Assembly (NCBI GenBank): GCA_013329615.1
Contig: DUKA01000047.1
Span: 1-6,028 of the forward strand
Length of the DNA stretch: 6,028 nt
Direction of reading: 5' to 3'
Origin: Candidatus Bathyarchaeota archaeon
Lineage (GTDB): Archaea > Thermoproteota > Bathyarchaeia > TCS64
The position numbers and the translations under genes are program-made. Positions 5,641 to 6,028 of this stretch are shown piece after piece. Numbering within the stretch: the stretch's first letter is position 1; each line of letters starts with the position of its first letter. Under the pieces are notes generated by a model that was given only the letters and a program-made list of their open reading frames with translations, did no database searches and had not been told where the DNA came from.

Positions 5641-6028
5641 CTACGATGGTGATCCGCCGCAGAAGCGGGATATGTACTCGACTCCGACAACCTCCGCCCT
5701 CTCGAGCACGTCTGCGCCTATTCCCGGCACGCCACAGGTGAGCAGGAGGAGGTTTCGCGTGGATGTCGTGACCTTGCTGTAGTCGGCGTCCCTGTAGGGG
5801 TAGACGGCCACGAGGCGATCGTCGTCCTGTATGACTGCCTCGCCTCCGCTGAGCTGTATGGGCTTCTCCATACCTATGCCGAGGAACTCCTCCCCCGGCT
5901 TCGCCTCCCTCATGACGGGCGTGCCCCTCATCCTGTCGGTGTCGAAGGCTCCGAAGGGTATGCTCGTCGCCACCGAGGCGAGGTTGTAGGCGTCCACGAG
6001 CGTGTTGATTGTCGGCAGCGGGTTCCCG
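5641..6028 (-). CDS. B3/B4 (PheRS beta-like) domain protein, C-terminal part
   Basis: The last 128 codons of a gene that continues past the right edge. The visible sequence (NPLPTINTLVDAYNLASVAT, then IPFGAFDTDRM, GEEFLGIGMEKPIQLSGGEA, YPYRDADYSKVTTSTRNLLL and GVPGIGADVLERA) matches the B3/B4 domain found inside phenylalanyl-tRNA synthetase beta and as stand-alone proteins (COG3382). In PheRS this domain holds the editing site that clears misacylated Tyr-tRNA-Phe; stand-alone members are of unproven function, and trans-editing or amino-acid/tRNA binding is a reasonable guess. There is no sign of synthetase catalytic motifs, and the protein ends soon after the domain (FCGGSPS). The GTG at 5997 is internal, since the domain clearly continues upstream of it. 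Its TAG (5643-5641) is 1 base from the rtcA start, so the two are likely co-transcribed and translationally coupled. The operon promoter is probably outside the window. Confidence 0.85.
   Translation of the reverse strand, partial: GNPLPTINTLVDAYNLASVATSIPFGAFDTDRMRGTPVMREAKPGEEFLGIGMEKPIQLSGGEAVIQDDDRLVAVYPYRDADYSKVTTSTRNLLLLTCGVPGIGADVLERAEVVGVEYISRFCGGSPS

Noticed and set aside
5229..5741. 170-codon plus-strand ORF opposite rtcA and the B3/B4 gene
   Set aside because: It is antisense across two real genes and has a composition typical of a GC-rich shadow frame.

Overview
The window looks like chromosomal DNA from a GC-rich archaeon, most likely a (hyper)thermophile of the TACK/Crenarchaeota side. 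The evidence is an archaeal-type 20S proteasome beta subunit, an XPB helicase followed directly by its Bax1 partner, an archaeal RNA 3'-phosphate cyclase, TATA-box promoters 24-26 bases from likely transcription starts, and one probable leaderless mRNA. No viral, plasmid, CRISPR, rRNA or tRNA feature was recognised.

Layout from left to right. Bases 1-133 hold the 5' end of a sodium-coupled neurotransmitter/amino-acid symporter (LeuT/SNF family) on the minus strand, with its TATA box. Bases 145-716 look like a degraded junction: an unrecognised two-helix membrane ORF runs out of frame into the last ~40 codons of a short-chain dehydrogenase/reductase. Bases 717-855 are a spacer with three T-runs on the minus strand, probably terminators for the proteasome gene. 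Bases 856-1461 (minus) encode a proteasome beta subunit in which the catalytic Thr1 appears to be alanine. It diverges, across 87 bases, from a cysteine hydrolase of the isochorismatase superfamily at 1549-2094 (plus). That gene ends tail-to-tail with the next minus-strand operon, the two stop codons sharing one CTAG.

Bases 2091-6028 form a tight minus-strand operon, transcribed from right to left: a B3/B4-domain protein (cut by the right edge), rtcA (RNA 3'-terminal phosphate cyclase), an XPB/Rad25-type DNA helicase, and a Bax1 (DUF790) protein. Spacings are 1, 25 and -4 bases. XPB and Bax1 form a known DNA-repair helicase-nuclease complex. Co-transcription with an RNA-end-modifying enzyme and a tRNA-synthetase-derived B3/B4 domain joins DNA repair with RNA-end metabolism.

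I see no clear new multi-gene system. The points most worth a second look are the Thr1-to-Ala proteasome subunit, the Bax1 protein in which I cannot find the usual nuclease signature, the altered RED motif in XPB, and the broken gene junction at 145-716.
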